Shown here one piece after another: positions 43,312 to 52,991 of a DNA stretch of 64,000 bases. The DNA comes from Paenibacillus tundrae (lineage in GTDB: Bacteria; Bacillota; Bacilli; Paenibacillales; Paenibacillaceae): NCBI RefSeq assembly GCF_030812775.1, contig NZ_JAUSTI010000010.1, positions 1 to 64,000 of the forward strand, in the 5' to 3' direction. The position numbers and the translations under genes were made by a program. The first letter of the stretch is position 1. Each line of letters opens with the position of its first letter. Under the pieces are notes generated by a model. The model saw only the letters and a program-made list of their open reading frames with translations. It did not search any database and was not told the DNA's origin.

Positions 43312-45381
43312 ATGGGGAAGAAAAAACAAGGCTTGTCTTATCGAATTAGAAATGTCTCGCTAAAGGTTAAGCTACCGATCATGTTAAGCTTGTTAGTCAT
43401 ATTGGTGCTTATGGGAACAACCACAGCAACGTATTTTATCTCATCCAAACTAGTAGTGATGAAGAGTGAGGCAGAGATTAATGGAATGTCCGATCGCCTT
43501 GGGGAAGGGTTATGGACTTCCGTACAGCTTCAACAGCAGATGAGTCACGCGATCTCAGTACATAATACGTTTAAAGAGATGTTGGAACTGCGGAATACGA
43601 ATAGCATGACAGATGAAGAGTTTTTCTCGGATGCTAATCCGTATTTTAACAAAGCGAATACGATCTTGACGAACAGTGTATCGGATACAGAAGTAGCAAA
43701 GCCTAATCTGTATTTGTTAGACCAAAATGGGATTATGGTAGCTGCAACCCAGACCGAAGTCATTGGCCAGCCGCGAGATGATCGGGAATATTTCCAAAAA
43801 TCCATTAAAGGTGAGTCATTTATCAGTGATGCAATAGTATCCAAACAAAGTAAACAACTAGTTATTATCTTCTCAGAGCCTATTCAGGATAATGAAGGTA
43901 ACACCATTGGTGTGCTCGCGATGTCGATGGATAGCAGCTTCTTCCTAGGACAATTGGGCAATATCCAAATTAATGGTGAGGGTAAGATTGAAGTGCTCAG
44001 CCGCAGTGGCACAATTATGTATGATTCAATCGATGAGACCTTGATTGGACAATCGCTCGCAGAAGACAAGAACGTTCAGGCACTCCTTCAAGATAGACCA
44101 ACAGGTGAAGTGAAAATTACAACTACAACGATTGATAACACGTATTATCGTGTTAATCAGATCCCTGGTGCTGATCTGCTCGTTGTTGTTATTGACAGCT
44201 ATGACGATATTAAACGCCCGGTGCAGGATATGCTCCAGCAGATGTTATGGCTTACGTTGCTCGCCATTGTGATAGCGATTGGGGTCGGCATGTTAATCTC
44301 TCGTAATATTACGAAACCAATTGTTAGGCTTACAGGTTTGTTCAAACAGCTTGCCCAAGGGAATCTGACGGTGAAGGCAGAGGGCAGGTACAACAGTGAG
44401 TTCAAGGATCTGGCAGATAGCTTCAACAGTATGGTTGAACAAAACAAGAACCTTATTACCAATATGGGGCAATCTATCACTGTTCTACAAACGAGCACAC
44501 AGGAACTGGAGGATACCTCCAAACAAACTGCTCGATCTGTGGATGAAACGTCTGCTACGCTAATGAGTATAGCGCAGGCTATGGAGGCTCAATCGGAGGA
44601 TACGGAGCAGATTGCAGGTAAATTTAACAACTTTGGCGATAAGGTAAACGCTATGAATAGCAGTGCACAGGATGTAAAGGCACACGCTGATGAAATTGAA
44701 AGTGTGTTCCACAATGGAAGTGAAGTCGTGAACGAACTGATGCGGATCAATGAGATGAATGAGCGGGAAGTGGAGAAAATCTCTGAGATTACGGTCAAGC
44801 TGCAGAATAGTTCAGGCAGTATTAGTCATATTACAGAGGCAATTAGCCAGATCGCCAAACAGACGAACCTGCTCGCCTTGAATGCCTCCATTGAAGCTTC
44901 TCGGGCTGGAGAGCATGGTAGAGGATTCGCGGTTGTAGCAGAGGAGATCCGTAATTTGGCAGAGCAGAGTTCCCGGCAATCGAAAGAAATTTCGAGCATT
45001 ATTACCCAAAATCTAGCTGATGTAGCCGAGAACAATCAAAGTGTTGCGGAAATTCATACCATCTCGTCCAGACAGGATGAACTTGTTATTCAGACACGTC
45101 AGGCATTCGACGTGATCTTGGAGAAGGTAACGGAGATTAACCATCAGATCGCTTCAATGGCAGGACAGATGCAGGAGATGATACAGAACAAGGACGATGT
45201 GCTGGAGTCAGCGCATAGCCTGTCGGCATCAGGGGAGCAGGTATCTGCTTCAGTTCAAGAAGTTACAGCGACAATGATGGAGCAATCAGCAACTGTACAG
45301 CAATTGGCGAATATGGTGGATACCATTGACCAGTTAACACGTAATTTGGCTGATGCTGCTGGCAAGTTCAAGGTGGAATAA
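43312..45381 (+). CDS. Methyl-accepting chemotaxis protein (Cache-type)
   Basis: A 689-residue chemoreceptor. A membrane segment (about 22-44) is followed by a long extracellular Cache-type sensor (about 45-300, with [15 protein letters not shown] and [21 protein letters not shown]). A second membrane segment (about 306-328), HAMP (about 330-385) and the signalling helix bundle follow. The receptor tip reads [26 protein letters not shown]. The sensor differs from those of the two other receptors in this window, so the ligand is probably different. The ATG has GGGGGAA upstream. It is followed by a terminator. Confidence 0.94.
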   Translation: MGKKKQGLSYRIRNVSLKVKLPIMLSLLVILVLMGTTTATYFISSKLVVMKSEAEINGMSDRLGEGLWTSVQLQQQMSHAISVHNTFKEMLELRNTNSMTDEEFFSDANPYFNKANTILTNSVSDTEVAKPNLYLLDQNGIMVAATQTEVIGQPRDDREYFQKSIKGESFISDAIVSKQSKQLVIIFSEPIQDNEGNTIGVLAMSMDSSFFLGQLGNIQINGEGKIEVLSRSGTIMYDSIDETLIGQSLAEDKNVQALLQDRPTGEVKITTTTIDNTYYRVNQIPGADLLVVVIDSYDDIKRPVQDMLQQMLWLTLLAIVIAIGVGMLISRNITKPIVRLTGLFKQLAQGNLTVKAEGRYNSEFKDLADSFNSMVEQNKNLITNMGQSITVLQTSTQELEDTSKQTARSVDETSATLMSIAQAMEAQSEDTEQIAGKFNNFGDKVNAMNSSAQDVKAHADEIESVFHNGSEVVNELMRINEMNEREVEKISEITVKLQNSSGSISHITEAISQIAKQTNLLALNASIEASRAGEHGRGFAVVAEEIRNLAEQSSRQSKEISSIITQNLADVAENNQSVAEIHTISSRQDELVIQTRQAFDVILEKVTEINHQIASMAGQMQEMIQNKDDVLESAHSLSASGEQVSASVQEVTATMMEQSATVQQLANMVDTIDQLTRNLADAAGKFKVE

Positions 45382-45439
45382 GTAACGGAAATAAAATCAA
45401 AGCGTTACAGAAGAGCTTTATGATACACGAATGAAATCA

Positions 45440-45492
45440 AAGAAGTCCCTTGTGCCATTATGGTTGGCAGATCGAGGGGCTTCTTTGGGTAT
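45440..45492 (+). terminator. Terminator after the third chemoreceptor
   Basis: CAAAGAAGTCCC pairs imperfectly with GGGGCTTCTTTG across about 26 nt; the tail is only moderately T-rich. Confidence 0.6.
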
Positions 45493-45681
45493 ATCAACTT
45501 TTTACACAGGAGAACAGAGGGGATAGAAATAAAGGAGAAGATGCACAAATGTGCGGGGGCAAGCAAATACATTAATAAATGGCATATAATTGGAATATTA
45601 AGCTAAAAAATAGTATAATGTTAACATATAAAAATTGTAAATATGGGTGATTACGGTTATCTATACAGAAGGAGGTCTAAG

Positions 45682-46287
45682 ATGAGACGACATTGGATGT
45701 GGCTGATGCTTATGGTTCTTATCACGAGTGTATTCATGATGGGTTGTACGTCATCTACAACGACTGAACCGAGTACAGAGTCAACAAAAGAAGCGATAAC
45801 AACACCTACCGAAGTGGATAATGAGGTTCCAAAGGCTACGGATCAGGATGAGCAGGCTGCGCTGCAGACAGCAAAAGACTATAAGGCTACTGAATTTGAA
45901 GTCAATGAAAATGATGAGAAAAGTGCAACAACGATGGAGTCTGCCCTAGCCAGGGGAGAACTGATCAAGCCGTTCCTGACCGAGAAGTACTACGAAAAAC
46001 AGATGGCTGATCGCAATATCATTTTGCCTCTTATGGTGGCTTATAAAGAGCAGGTGAAGCTGCGTGGTGAGAATATGAATTTCACGTTGAAGGAAAATAG
46101 AGGCGATTCTCTTCTCGTATCATACACGCTAGATCTTATTTTCATAGATGAACAGGATAAAGAGGTTCGTAAAATACCGCTCGAAGGTGAGCTTACTTTC
46201 CTGTTTGAGAACAAGCAGTGGCTCATTGTAGACGATACCTACAACATCAGGGAGCTTCAGGAATTAGTCTACGATTATGGTAACTAA
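45682..46287 (+). CDS. Putative lipoprotein of unknown function
   Basis: A 201-residue protein. A basic start and hydrophobic segment end in MMGC, a plausible but weak lipobox, followed by a Ser/Thr/Glu-rich linker. The rest is charged and ends with a compact domain: YEKQMADRNIILPLMVAYKEQ, DSLLVSYTLDLIFIDEQ, then LTFLFENKQWLIVDDTYN. Its FENKQWLIVDD end resembles NTF2-like or SnoaL-like lipoprotein domains, but I do not recognise a named family. The ATG at 45682 has AAGGAGG 7 nt upstream; the ATG at 45643 has none. It is transcribed alone, between terminators. Confidence 0.75.
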   Translation: MRRHWMWLMLMVLITSVFMMGCTSSTTTEPSTESTKEAITTPTEVDNEVPKATDQDEQAALQTAKDYKATEFEVNENDEKSATTMESALARGELIKPFLTEKYYEKQMADRNIILPLMVAYKEQVKLRGENMNFTLKENRGDSLLVSYTLDLIFIDEQDKEVRKIPLEGELTFLFENKQWLIVDDTYNIRELQELVYDYGN

Positions 46288-46317
46288 TTGTGGAGAGGTT
46301 CAGAAGATAAAGTGGGG

Positions 46318-46345
46318 GGCGATTCAGACGAATCGCCTTATTTAC
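46318..46345 (+). terminator. Terminator of the lipoprotein gene
   Basis: GGCGATT pairs with AATCGCC (46318-46337), 6-nt loop, followed by TTATTT. Confidence 0.75.
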
Positions 46346-46384
46346 GTTGAACAAGAATGGCTTTTGGATTAGAGGGGATTAGAT

Positions 46385-47491
46385 CTAAAATATCGGAGAG
46401 ATGGCAGGAGGTGCCGATGGCGTAGGTGTGGCGGGTTGCTGAGTTAAAAGTGGGGCATTGTCCCAGACGGAGCTGGGCAGTTCGCGTCGTAATACGGGGG
46501 CTACCTCCCCAGCGAATCGCTCTAGCTGCTCCAGTTGCTCGCTATGGCTGAGTCCATCGACACTAATACTGAGCACCTGATGTCCATAGGCTGCGTGATA
46601 ATTTACGATTTTCTCAACAACCTGATCTGGACTACCAATCAAGACAGGGCCGTTCGCGATGTTATCCTCCAGATCCTTGAAGGGAGACTGGTTATGCTGT
46701 GCTGAAGCAGTAGCATGGAATGTATCGTAATAGGGCTTGTATCTGCGAAGGGCTTCTTCTCGCGTATTGGCGAGGTACAAGCTGCCAGCTCCAGACCCAA
46801 TCACTGCTCGCTCGGCATCATGACCATAATGATCGAGGCGTTCTCGATAATGATCGATGAGTGCTTTGTATTTGGCCTGAGGATGGAACGAGTTAGAGGT
46901 GAACAGCGGTTCACCGTACTGCGCTGCAAGCTCAGTGGATAAAGTACTCGATGCGCTACCATGCCAGATCGGGATGGATTGCTGTAATGGACGTGGTTGA
47001 GTGGTTACTTTGTCTAGTGGCGGACGGTATGTGCCTTCCCAGGTCACTTCCTCCTCTGTCCATAGACGCTTGAGCAGACGATAGCGTTCACCCAATGAAT
47101 CCCACTGCTCTTCCTCTGTGATGCCAAACAGCGGGTAATGCCGAGGATCATTGCCTTTCCCGATAATCATCTCCAGCCGCCCGCCGGATAACTGATCCAG
47201 TGTGGCATAGTCCTCTGCAACACGTACAGGATCAAGTACACTGAGTACCGTAACGGTCGTTAGTAGACGGATGCGCGATGTAGTAGCAGCAACTGCCGTC
47301 AACACGACAGGTGGAGAAGAGGAGAGGAATGGTGCGCCATGTCGCTCGCCAATTCCGTATGCATCAAATCCCAGACGTTCTGCCAATTTGGCTTGTTCCA
47401 GAATGTTCTGGAATTTCTGTTGTGTCGTAAACGCTTCTCCAGTGATGGCATTGGGCAGATTCATCATGAGGCTAAATAACGCAAATTTCAT
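46385..47491 (-). CDS. LLM-class (luciferase-like) flavin-dependent monooxygenase
   Basis: A 368-residue cytosolic TIM-barrel oxidoreductase of the bacterial luciferase superfamily, using reduced FMN or F420. Motifs are AKLAERLGFDAYGIGERHG near residue 36, TSRIRLLTTVTVLSVLDPVRVAEDYATLDQLSGGRLEMIIGKG-type text near 80-120, and GSPDQVVEKI near 295. A Pro/Thr-rich tail ends the protein (TPTPSAPPAI). The substrate is unknown. The ATG at 47491 has AAGGAGAGG upstream and the family N-terminus (MKFALFSLMMN). The distal start at 47584 is rejected. It is single and not linked to a flavin reductase. Confidence 0.9.
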   Translation of the reverse strand: MKFALFSLMMNLPNAITGEAFTTQQKFQNILEQAKLAERLGFDAYGIGERHGAPFLSSSPPVVLTAVAATTSRIRLLTTVTVLSVLDPVRVAEDYATLDQLSGGRLEMIIGKGNDPRHYPLFGITEEEQWDSLGERYRLLKRLWTEEEVTWEGTYRPPLDKVTTQPRPLQQSIPIWHGSASSTLSTELAAQYGEPLFTSNSFHPQAKYKALIDHYRERLDHYGHDAERAVIGSGAGSLYLANTREEALRRYKPYYDTFHATASAQHNQSPFKDLEDNIANGPVLIGSPDQVVEKIVNYHAAYGHQVLSISVDGLSHSEQLEQLERFAGEVAPVLRRELPSSVWDNAPLLTQQPATPTPSAPPAISPIF

Positions 47492-47685
47492 CTGACCCTC
47501 TCCTTGATTGATGTAAGGAACGATTACATTATTATTTAATCCAATCTGAATAGTGTGATATGTAAGTTGATATAACTGTACCATGTTGTCCGTGTTTCTT
47601 CTAATGGATTTTTTCTATAAGCAAATGTTCACTCTGGTGTACTGTTTACGATCAAGCTTCTTATCGTTGTTGGTTCACTCTTAAT

Positions 47686-47725
47686 AAAAGAGCCGTTCAT
47701 CGTTATGACGATGAACGGCTCTTTT
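47686..47725 (-). terminator. Bidirectional terminator after the MFS gene
   Basis: AAAAGAGCCGTTCATCGT pairs perfectly with its reverse complement across a short loop, with T tracts in both directions. Confidence 0.93.
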
Positions 47726-47766
47726 CGTGTGTAATCACAGAAGGAAGTGTGTCATTGACCTTTGAA

Positions 47767-48978
47767 TTAGCGTGTGTTCTTTTCCGTAAAATAGTACAAG
47801 AAAGCGAGAAGTGGCATAGCAATTCCAATGATAGATGTTAGTGCCCAGCCCCCATAGGCATAAGACCAACTTCCGATCGATGAGCCAGCAGCTCCGCCGA
47901 TAAAAAAGATCGACATGAAGATCCCGTTGATTCGTCCTCTCGCTTCATTCCCTAAAGAATAAATGACGCGCTGCCCAAGCACGAGATTACCGGATACGGC
48001 CATGTCTAAGGTGATAGCTGCAATGAGCAATACAATTAGAGCTGTTGTGGAGTTGCTTTGGAATAGATAAGTTATCGCAAATGACAGTAATGCAATCACC
48101 ATTGCAGCACCCGTAAGAATCCGGGTTAACCCACGATCGGCTAGTCTTCCCGCAATTGGTGCTGCAATCGCACCGCCTACACCGGCTAAAGCAAACCAGG
48201 CAATACCTTGCTGTGACATATTGAAGTCATTGGCAAGCCGCATAGGGACTGTCGTCCAAAACAAGCTGAACGCCCCAAAAAGACTAGCCTGGTAAAGCGC
48301 CCGGCGACGCAATGGAGGGAGCTTTTTCAACAAAGTACCTAGAGAAATAATGAGTTGTCCGTAATTTAAATTAGGCTCTGGCTGACGTGCAGGGAGCGTG
48401 CGGGACAGAAGGATGGTCAATAGCGAAATCATGATGGCGGAGAAGATAAATACGGCTTGCCAGCCCCAGATGCTCGTAATAAAGCTGGCTACGGGGCGAG
48501 CGAGCATGATGCCGAGTAGTAGACCGCTCATGACGTTACCTACGACACGTCCGCGTTGCTCTTCTGAGGTCAGATAAGTGGCGTACGGGACTAGAATTTG
48601 AGCTACGACAGAGCCTAAGCCAATGAATAGCGATACTATTAGGAATAGACCCGATTGAGGAGCGAATGCGGCAATAATCAGAGCTAGGATCAATACAATT
48701 AAAGAAAATGTGGCTAAACGTCGATTCTCAATAATGTCGCTGAGCGGTACGATAAATAACAGCCCAATCACGTATCCCAACTGGGTTAAGGTCACAATAA
48801 GCCCGGAAGCGGCAGAAGATAATCCTGTTGTCATGCTGATCGGACCCACTACGGTCTGAGCATAATAGAGATTGGCTACGATTAAACCGCAAGCGGACGC
48901 GAGAAGCAACACAATCCATGGCGAGAGCGTAGGTTGAGCAGAAGTTGTTGAAGCTTGTTTGGTTGGCATGTTTATCAT
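47767..48978 (-). CDS. MFS transporter
   Basis: A 403-residue membrane protein with twelve predicted segments. The first loop has the motif-A-like YVIGLLFIVPLSDIIENRRL. It probably exports a toxic compound or drug, because it is divergent from a TetR repressor with a shared operator. The initiating ATG at 48978 has GGAGGAT upstream; a second ATG three codons later is also possible. Its leftward promoter (TTTACA, 17 bp, TATATT) has the whole spacer covered by the operator palindrome, so the TetR protein should block it directly. The substrate cannot be read from sequence. Confidence 0.92.
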   Translation of the reverse strand: MINMPTKQASTTSAQPTLSPWIVLLLASACGLIVANLYYAQTVVGPISMTTGLSSAASGLIVTLTQLGYVIGLLFIVPLSDIIENRRLATFSLIVLILALIIAAFAPQSGLFLIVSLFIGLGSVVAQILVPYATYLTSEEQRGRVVGNVMSGLLLGIMLARPVASFITSIWGWQAVFIFSAIMISLLTILLSRTLPARQPEPNLNYGQLIISLGTLLKKLPPLRRRALYQASLFGAFSLFWTTVPMRLANDFNMSQQGIAWFALAGVGGAIAAPIAGRLADRGLTRILTGAAMVIALLSFAITYLFQSNSTTALIVLLIAAITLDMAVSGNLVLGQRVIYSLGNEARGRINGIFMSIFFIGGAAGSSIGSWSYAYGGWALTSIIGIAMPLLAFLYYFTEKNTR

Positions 48979-49058
48979 CCTCCGAGATTAAGATGGGAAT
49001 CAGTTTGTATCAGATTAGGTGCAAATAGTTAATTAGTGAACGCTTCGTACACTTATTG

Positions 49059-49093
49059 TTGATAAATATATACTAAACGTTTAGTATTGTAAA
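49059..49093. promoter_or_regulatory. Overlapping divergent promoters with a TetR operator
   Basis: An 18-bp perfect palindrome ATACTAAACGTTTAGTAT (49070-49087). Leftward promoter: -35 TTTACA (49088-49093), 17 bp, -10 TATATT (49065-49070). Rightward promoter: -35 TTGATA (49059-49064), 17 bp, -10 TAGTAT (49082-49087). The palindrome covers both spacers, so one repressor would silence both the MFS and the tetR genes. Confidence 0.85.
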
Positions 49094-49171
49094 TAGGTAT
49101 TTTTCAATGAACTGGGATTTTAGTATGATGTATCGTGGACACATAGATGTTGCACCGAGGAGGAAACCAAG

Positions 49172-49747
49172 ATGACTGGCAAGAGAGGGCGGCCTCGTAA
49201 TGTCGAGACACAAAATGCAATTTTGACGGCAGCATATGAACTGCTTTTGGAGAATGGATTTGCATCGGTTACGATTGAAAAAATTGCAGAGCGAGCACAG
49301 GTTAGTAAAGCAACGATATATAAGTGGTGGCCTAATAAAGGTGCGGTCATCATGGATGGATACATGCATGAAGCAACAGCAAGGCTACCTGTCCCCGATA
49401 CAGGCTCTGTATTTGAAGACATAGAGCTTCATGCGTCGAATCTGGCTCGGTTTCTGACCAGCCGTGAGGGGAAAGTGATTACAGAGATTATTGGTGAAGG
49501 CCAGTCCGATCCAGCACTTGCGGTGGAATACCAGACTCGTTACATTCAGCCAAGACGACGCGAGGCATGGGGGATTATTGAAAAGGGTGTGGAGCGCGGA
49601 GAACTGAAATCGGACTGTGATATTGCGTTATGCATCGACTTGGTCTATGGCGCTATTTTTTACCGTATGTTAGTTTCTGGTGAACCAATAGAGGATGGTT
49701 ACGTTAAGCGTGTAGTAACTTCATTATTCGACGGCATACAAAAATAA
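49172..49747 (+). CDS. TetR/AcrR-family repressor
   Basis: A 191-residue regulator. The N-terminal helix-turn-helix (about 10-55) reads TQNAILTAAYELLLENGFASVTIEKIAERAQVSKATIYKWW in overall shape, with the recognition helix VSKATIYKWWPNK. The C-terminal ligand domain is like those of the TetR_C_16/33 type. It is divergent from the MFS exporter gene, and an operator palindrome lies over both promoters, so it likely represses both until an inducer binds. GGAGG precedes the ATG. Confidence 0.93.
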   Translation: MTGKRGRPRNVETQNAILTAAYELLLENGFASVTIEKIAERAQVSKATIYKWWPNKGAVIMDGYMHEATARLPVPDTGSVFEDIELHASNLARFLTSREGKVITEIIGEGQSDPALAVEYQTRYIQPRRREAWGIIEKGVERGELKSDCDIALCIDLVYGAIFYRMLVSGEPIEDGYVKRVVTSLFDGIQK

Positions 49748-49780
49748 GTTGACATGGATATCGAATTGCCACGGTTTTTA

Positions 49781-49809
49781 TTGACCAATGTAAAAATTAG
49801 GATTAAAAT
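49781..49809 (+). promoter_or_regulatory. Promoter of the first HTH-TPR receptor (shared motif, copy 1)
   Basis: -35 TTGACC (49781-49786), 17-bp spacer AATGTAAAAATTAGGAT, -10 TAAAAT (49804-49809). The same pattern recurs at 51556-51584 and 60212-60240. Confidence 0.75.
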
Positions 49810-49865
49810 TGTGTATATCATATAAATTCAAATTTTTGGATTTATTATTGTGGAGGTGGGATGTA

Positions 49866-51251
49866 TTGGAACCTACAACTACGATACGATCCTATATTGA
49901 GGATCACATCAGGAAACAGGGGTATACGCTGCAGTATTTTGCCGATTTATCGGGTGTAAATGCTGGAACACTTAGTGCAATAATCAAAGGCACAAGACCC
50001 ATCGCAATGGCTCAACTGGATCTCATTACGCAAGGTATGAATCTGGAGCCAGGCCACTTCTACGAACTATATGGAGCAGAATGCTTCGTGGAATCTTCCC
50101 CACACTGGAGAAGACTGGAGCCATTTTTGCAACGTTGTGCTGAATTGGACAAGCTGGATTGCATTCATAGGGTCATACAGCAGGTGACAGATGATCGGTC
50201 ATATATCTCGGAATTATTCGAGATGGCTGAGGGTATGTTCGAACGAGAGCAGAATCAAGCCGCGCTGATGTTGTATGAATGTGTCGCTGAATGTGAGAAG
50301 TACCAGCATTCGGAACGACTTGCGCTATGTCACTACCGCATTTTCACCCTCTCGCTGAGTCAGGATCAGAATCAAAATCTGAGAGCTGCCGTGCTGTTCG
50401 AACCGTATATTAATCGGCTGGATGAGGAGCGACAACTTGACGCCATTAAGGATCTGGCGAATACATATTCTGCGCTCCGATATTGGGAAAAGTTATTTAT
50501 ACACGCGGAAGAATTGGAACGTAAGACAGAATTCCTGCAATCGTATAAAAAGAAAAATGAAGACAAACTCAACCGTGTAACAGTGTATCCATTATTTGTA
50601 TACAAGGCGTATTCTAATCTGCTAAAGGCAACCGCTTCCGAGAGAATGGGGAAGTACGAGGAGGCTTTACGGTATACCAAGTCCTTTGCTGAGACCGTGA
50701 AGGATGCAGAACCTGATGACGAAGCACTTGAATACATTCATAAATTTAAAAGTTGGGAAGAGGCGAACACTTATCTTTATCGGTTACTAATGGGGGATCA
50801 GAGTGTACTGCCAACCTATGTTGAATTTATTGAGAAAAACCAAGCAGAATTGTTGCCTGCATTAGTTAGCATTATGGAGGCGGCCAACAAATATGGCATG
50901 AATATTGATCATATTCTTCTAAAATTTGATTTTCAAATCAACTCGGTTGAAACGCTAACGCAAGGATACAGCAAACAGGTTAAATCCGACCTTTATACAA
51001 CCTTTTTGGTTGAACTAGCGATATATCATCTTACACGTGGTAGACATGAAAAAGGTTTAAGGCAAATAATGAATTGTCTCAAGTCTGCTATCGAAATAAA
51101 TAATCAATCAGATATTATCCATTGTGTGGCTCTATATGAGAAATACAGAAATAAAGCAACAGATGAAATTCAGAATCAATACAAATCCTTATTAATGGAG
51201 GTTCAGAATAGTTATGAAAAGAAAGAATATCCTTTATATAATCTTGCTTAG
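49866..51251 (+). CDS. HTH-TPR receptor of the RRNPP type (AloR-like), copy 1
   Basis: A 461-residue cytosolic regulator. An XRE-like helix-turn-helix covers residues about 1-65 (YTLQYFADLSGVNAGTLSAI, then RPIAMAQLDLIT). The rest is helical, with TPR-like repeats (ALMLYECVAECEKYQHSERLALC, YEEALRYTKSFAETV). This is the layout of peptide-sensing RRNPP receptors, and especially of the AloR receptors that I recall from Paenibacillus. The start is TTG at 49866, with GGAGG 9 nt upstream; the in-frame start at 49809 lies inside the promoter. The gene for a small secreted peptide overlaps its 3' end by 38 nt, the classic arrangement of a receptor and its cognate signal. Confidence 0.88.
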   Translation: MEPTTTIRSYIEDHIRKQGYTLQYFADLSGVNAGTLSAIIKGTRPIAMAQLDLITQGMNLEPGHFYELYGAECFVESSPHWRRLEPFLQRCAELDKLDCIHRVIQQVTDDRSYISELFEMAEGMFEREQNQAALMLYECVAECEKYQHSERLALCHYRIFTLSLSQDQNQNLRAAVLFEPYINRLDEERQLDAIKDLANTYSALRYWEKLFIHAEELERKTEFLQSYKKKNEDKLNRVTVYPLFVYKAYSNLLKATASERMGKYEEALRYTKSFAETVKDAEPDDEALEYIHKFKSWEEANTYLYRLLMGDQSVLPTYVEFIEKNQAELLPALVSIMEAANKYGMNIDHILLKFDFQINSVETLTQGYSKQVKSDLYTTFLVELAIYHLTRGRHEKGLRQIMNCLKSAIEINNQSDIIHCVALYEKYRNKATDEIQNQYKSLLMEVQNSYEKKEYPLYNLA

Positions 51252-51342
51252 TTTTATTATCATCAACGGAAGCTTATTTTCAGCAGTTGATACAGTACAC
51301 ACCTACACGACCGCATTTATTCATGGGACAGGCGATTTGTAA
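51214..51342 (+). CDS. Secreted signalling pro-peptide (Phr/AloP-like)
   Basis: A 42-residue peptide precursor. A basic start (MKRKN) is followed by a hydrophobic core (ILYIILLSFIII), a possible cleavage at FSA, and a short polar tail ending HGTGDL. This matches pro-peptides that are exported by Sec, trimmed, and re-imported to bind an RRNPP receptor. The active signal is probably the last 5-8 residues. As I recall, a characterised Paenibacillus AloP hexapeptide also contains an H-G-x-G core. GGAGGT lies 11 nt before the ATG. It overlaps the receptor gene's 3' end in another frame, and a 15-bp perfect hairpin follows. Confidence 0.78.
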   Translation: MKRKNILYIILLSFIIINGSLFSAVDTVHTYTTAFIHGTGDL

Positions 51343-51381
51343 TCGGTAGGTTATGCAATAAATAGTGAAATAGAGTTTACT

Positions 51382-51425
51382 GAAACAGTGCAGTCCGATT
51401 CAGGACTGCACTGTTTCTCGATGTT
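51382..51425 (+). terminator. Hairpin after the receptor-peptide pair
   Basis: A 15-bp perfect stem GAAACAGTGCAGTCC/GGACTGCACTGTTTC with a 6-nt loop. The T tract is weak (TCGATGTTT), so it may be a terminator or an RNA-stabilising hairpin. Confidence 0.65.
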
Positions 51426-51555
51426 TAATATAGCGTAATTAGGTAAGGCGACACCAGTGTGGAAGTTAGATTTGGGGTTTGAACAATAGTCTCAAGAATT
51501 TGTGTTAAGACAGGGAAGCTCTCAATATATGAATAATGGTGTAACTTTATATGCA

Positions 51556-51584
51556 TTGACTGTTATAAGATACAGGATTAATAT
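51556..51584 (+). promoter_or_regulatory. Promoter of the second HTH-TPR receptor (shared motif, copy 2)
   Basis: -35 TTGACT (51556-51561), 17-bp spacer ending ACAGGAT, -10 TAATAT (51579-51584). The spacer end and downstream TTACATTT match the promoter at 60212-60240. Confidence 0.7.
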
Positions 51585-51636
51585 TACATTTATTGAATTG
51601 TTTAATGGACTCCACAATATTATGGGGGTGAGGAGA

Positions 51637-52977
51637 GTGTTACTTACATCTACGATACGCTCACATATAGAAGGTTTTATTAAGCAACACGGGTATAAGC
51701 TTCAAGAGTTTGCTAAAGTTTGCGGGGTTAACGTGGGTACAATCAGCGCAATAATCAACGGATCGAGGCCAATAGCTGTGAATCAACTTGATCTGATCAC
51801 TTCGGGTATGGGTCTTGAGAAGGGATACTTCTATGAGATGTATACTATAGAGTTTTTTATGAAAGCGGCACCAGATTGGCGAAGGTTGGAGCCTTTCCTT
51901 TATCGCTGTGCGGAGCTTGATAAGCTGGACTGTATTGAGAAAGTGGTTATCCAAGTGACTGAAGATCGCTCATATACTTCTGGACTGTTTAAAGTTGCCG
52001 AGAACATGTATGACAATGGAATGAAATCAGCTTCACTTATTCTGTATGAATGTGTTGCAGAATGTGAAAAATATCAACACTCTGAGCGATTGGCTCTTTG
52101 TCAGTATCGGATTTTCCTGCTTAGCTGTGTATGTGATCAAAAAGCTTCTGCGCGCGCAGCCACTCGATTTGAGCCATTTGTAGATCGGTTGGAGGAGGAG
52201 TATCAACTGGATGCTCTGAAGGACTTGGGTAACCTATACTTAGCAATCCATGATTTTGAAAGGTTGTATCCATTAACGGTGAAATTGGAGAAGTTATCTA
52301 CAGTCTTACAAGGGCAGCGATTTAGTAACCTTAATAGGAAAACAACATATCCGATCTTTGTGTACACAGGGTATTCTTTGTTGATGAGAGCCTCGTGTTA
52401 CTCTAGAGCAAGCCAATATGAAGAGGCGTTAAAGTGCACGCAAACTTATTATCAATTATCAGTAGATAATCCAACAGAAGAAGATATGTTATATATAGAA
52501 AAATTTAGAAAATGGGGTGAAATGAATACCTATCTATTTAAATTAATGATGGGACAAAATGAAGTTTTACAGGATTACATAAATCATGTTGAGGGAGAGG
52601 ACGAAGAATTGGTTGTTGCACTGTACAATATCGTGCAGACAGCGAACCGATTCCGGATGGATGTTAACTTTGTATTAGATAAGTATAAGACTAAGCTCGA
52701 TCATATTCATATTGGTTCCAATCGGGAATATACGACACAAAGTTGGGGAACCATCCTAGTAAAATTTTTATATGAAATGGCGTTATATCATCTGAGTAGG
52801 AGCAATTATGAAGCGGGTATGGATGCACTAATACGAAGTATAGAACTCTCGGATTATATTAATAATGATTCGGTTTTAATAAAATGTGTGAGCTTGTTCG
52901 GTGAATATAGAGCATTTGCTTCTGAAGAAACCAGAAGAAAATACAAGCTTATATTAAAAGCAAAATATATGTTGTGA
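51637..52977 (+). CDS. HTH-TPR receptor of the RRNPP type (AloR-like), copy 2
   Basis: A 446-residue paralogue of the receptor at 49866-51251. The DNA-binding half is very similar (GVNVGTISAIINGSRPIAV..QLDLIT, WRRLEPFLYRCAELDKLDCI, LYECVAECEKYQHSERLALC). The C-terminal TPR-like half has diverged much more. This suggests that both bind the same operator but different peptides. The likely start is GTG at 51637, by alignment with copy 1 and with GGGGGTG 6 nt upstream; longer in-frame starts extend through the promoter. No peptide gene overlaps its end, where a terminator follows, so it is an orphan or listens to another peptide. Confidence 0.88.
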   Translation: MLLTSTIRSHIEGFIKQHGYKLQEFAKVCGVNVGTISAIINGSRPIAVNQLDLITSGMGLEKGYFYEMYTIEFFMKAAPDWRRLEPFLYRCAELDKLDCIEKVVIQVTEDRSYTSGLFKVAENMYDNGMKSASLILYECVAECEKYQHSERLALCQYRIFLLSCVCDQKASARAATRFEPFVDRLEEEYQLDALKDLGNLYLAIHDFERLYPLTVKLEKLSTVLQGQRFSNLNRKTTYPIFVYTGYSLLMRASCYSRASQYEEALKCTQTYYQLSVDNPTEEDMLYIEKFRKWGEMNTYLFKLMMGQNEVLQDYINHVEGEDEELVVALYNIVQTANRFRMDVNFVLDKYKTKLDHIHIGSNREYTTQSWGTILVKFLYEMALYHLSRSNYEAGMDALIRSIELSDYINNDSVLIKCVSLFGEYRAFASEETRRKYKLILKAKYML

Positions 52978-52991
52978 AGAAGACACACTGT

